DNA of 13,154 nt from positions 1 through 13,154 of the forward strand of contig PFTZ01000039.1 of NCBI GenBank assembly GCA_002789815.1, written 5' to 3'. Each line of letters opens with the position of its first letter. The first letter of the stretch is position 1. Under the pieces are notes generated by a model, which was given only the letters and a program-made list of their open reading frames with translations, was not told the origin of the DNA and made no database searches. A program made the position numbers and the translations under genes. The DNA is from Candidatus Berkelbacteria bacterium CG_4_9_14_3_um_filter_39_23. GTDB taxonomy: Bacteria > Patescibacteriota > UBA1384 > GWA2-35-9 > CG2-30-39-44. Of this stretch, positions 13,049 through 13,154 are shown piece by piece.

Positions 13049-13095
13049 CAAAATTATTTAATTTTGCTACGAAAAATCGTTTCATAATGAGTCTA

Positions 13096-13154
13096 ATGAA
13101 AAAATTAAATAAGAAATTAAAAATAAACGACCCCGTAGCCGAGTTCCGAGGTAT
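13096..13154 (+). CDS. Possible start of a further gene, cut by the window edge
   Basis: ATG at 13096, immediately after the right arm of the 260-bp element, opens a frame (MKKLNKKLKINDP...) that runs unbroken for 19 codons to the window end. There is no Shine-Dalgarno site. The last 13-15 bases (GTTCCGAGGTAT) resemble the right half of the hairpin repeats instead, so this may be another repeat copy rather than coding sequence. Confidence 0.22.
   Translation, partial: MKKLNKKLKINDPVAEFRG

Larger units (their letters stand above)
12836..13095. repeat. 260-bp inverted-repeat element with internal hairpins
   Basis: The left arm begins TAGACTCATTA (12836-12846) and the right arm ends with the exact complement TAATGAGTCTA (13085-13095). 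Symmetry continues inward with few mismatches through GAAA/TTTC and ATTTTTC/GAAAAAT to a 14-bp perfect pair, ATTAAATAATTTTG (12868-12881) with 13049-13062. Arms of about 46 bp thus enclose three hairpins. No coding frame is evident. A TATAAT at 12831-12836 sits at the left edge and another lies at 12864-12869. Either a MITE-like mobile repeat or a structured RNA gene would fit. Confidence 0.65.

Noticed and set aside
12815..13154. CRISPR array or integron attachment site in the repeat-rich end
   Set aside because: The repeats are inverted and unequal, without regular unique spacers, and no cas or integrase gene or att core was seen.

Overview
The window looks like chromosomal DNA of a small, AT-rich bacterium with short intergenic gaps, most likely a member of the Candidate Phyla Radiation (Patescibacteria). 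This assignment is inferred. It rests on the gene content (a minimal cell-wall, DNA-repair and tRNA-charging set), a class A PBP carrying Ig/FN3-like modules, frequent absence of Shine-Dalgarno sequences with predicted near-leaderless starts, and abundant hairpin repeats between genes. Stops TAA, TAG and TGA all end recognisable proteins, so the ordinary bacterial code fits. No rRNA, tRNA, CRISPR array or transposase gene was seen.

Layout. 44-1126 (minus strand) is a self-contained, clearly GC-richer transcription unit: a near-consensus promoter, a Shine-Dalgarno site, a GHMP-family sugar kinase and a UUCG-loop terminator. It looks like a transferred cassette. Divergent from it on the plus strand run ddl, ftsQ (overlapping ddl by 20 bp), recJ and radA. 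ddl-ftsQ is a remnant of the division/cell-wall (dcw) gene order. Convergent to radA is a 939-residue class A penicillin-binding protein (minus). Its 5' end faces tyrS across a perfect 18-bp-arm palindrome that presents an extended -10 sequence to each side. Then come tyrS, a repeat-derived terminator, a possible RNA switch, a 36-residue membrane microprotein, argS, and a LOG/SLOG-family nucleotide-binding protein. The window closes in a 260-bp structured inverted-repeat element and the possible start of another gene.

How the genes fit together. Ddl makes the D-Ala-D-Ala end of the peptidoglycan stem, the PBP polymerises and cross-links it, and FtsQ is the divisome scaffold. RecJ and RadA serve recombinational repair, and TyrS and ArgS charge tRNA. 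The non-coding DNA is the more unusual part. It has six copies of the HIP1-like octamer GCGATCGC inside coding sequence, hairpin repeats shared by 10.4 kb and 13.0 kb, and several long imperfect inverted repeats between genes. All calls come from reading the sequence. No search or folding program was run, and GC values are estimates by eye.
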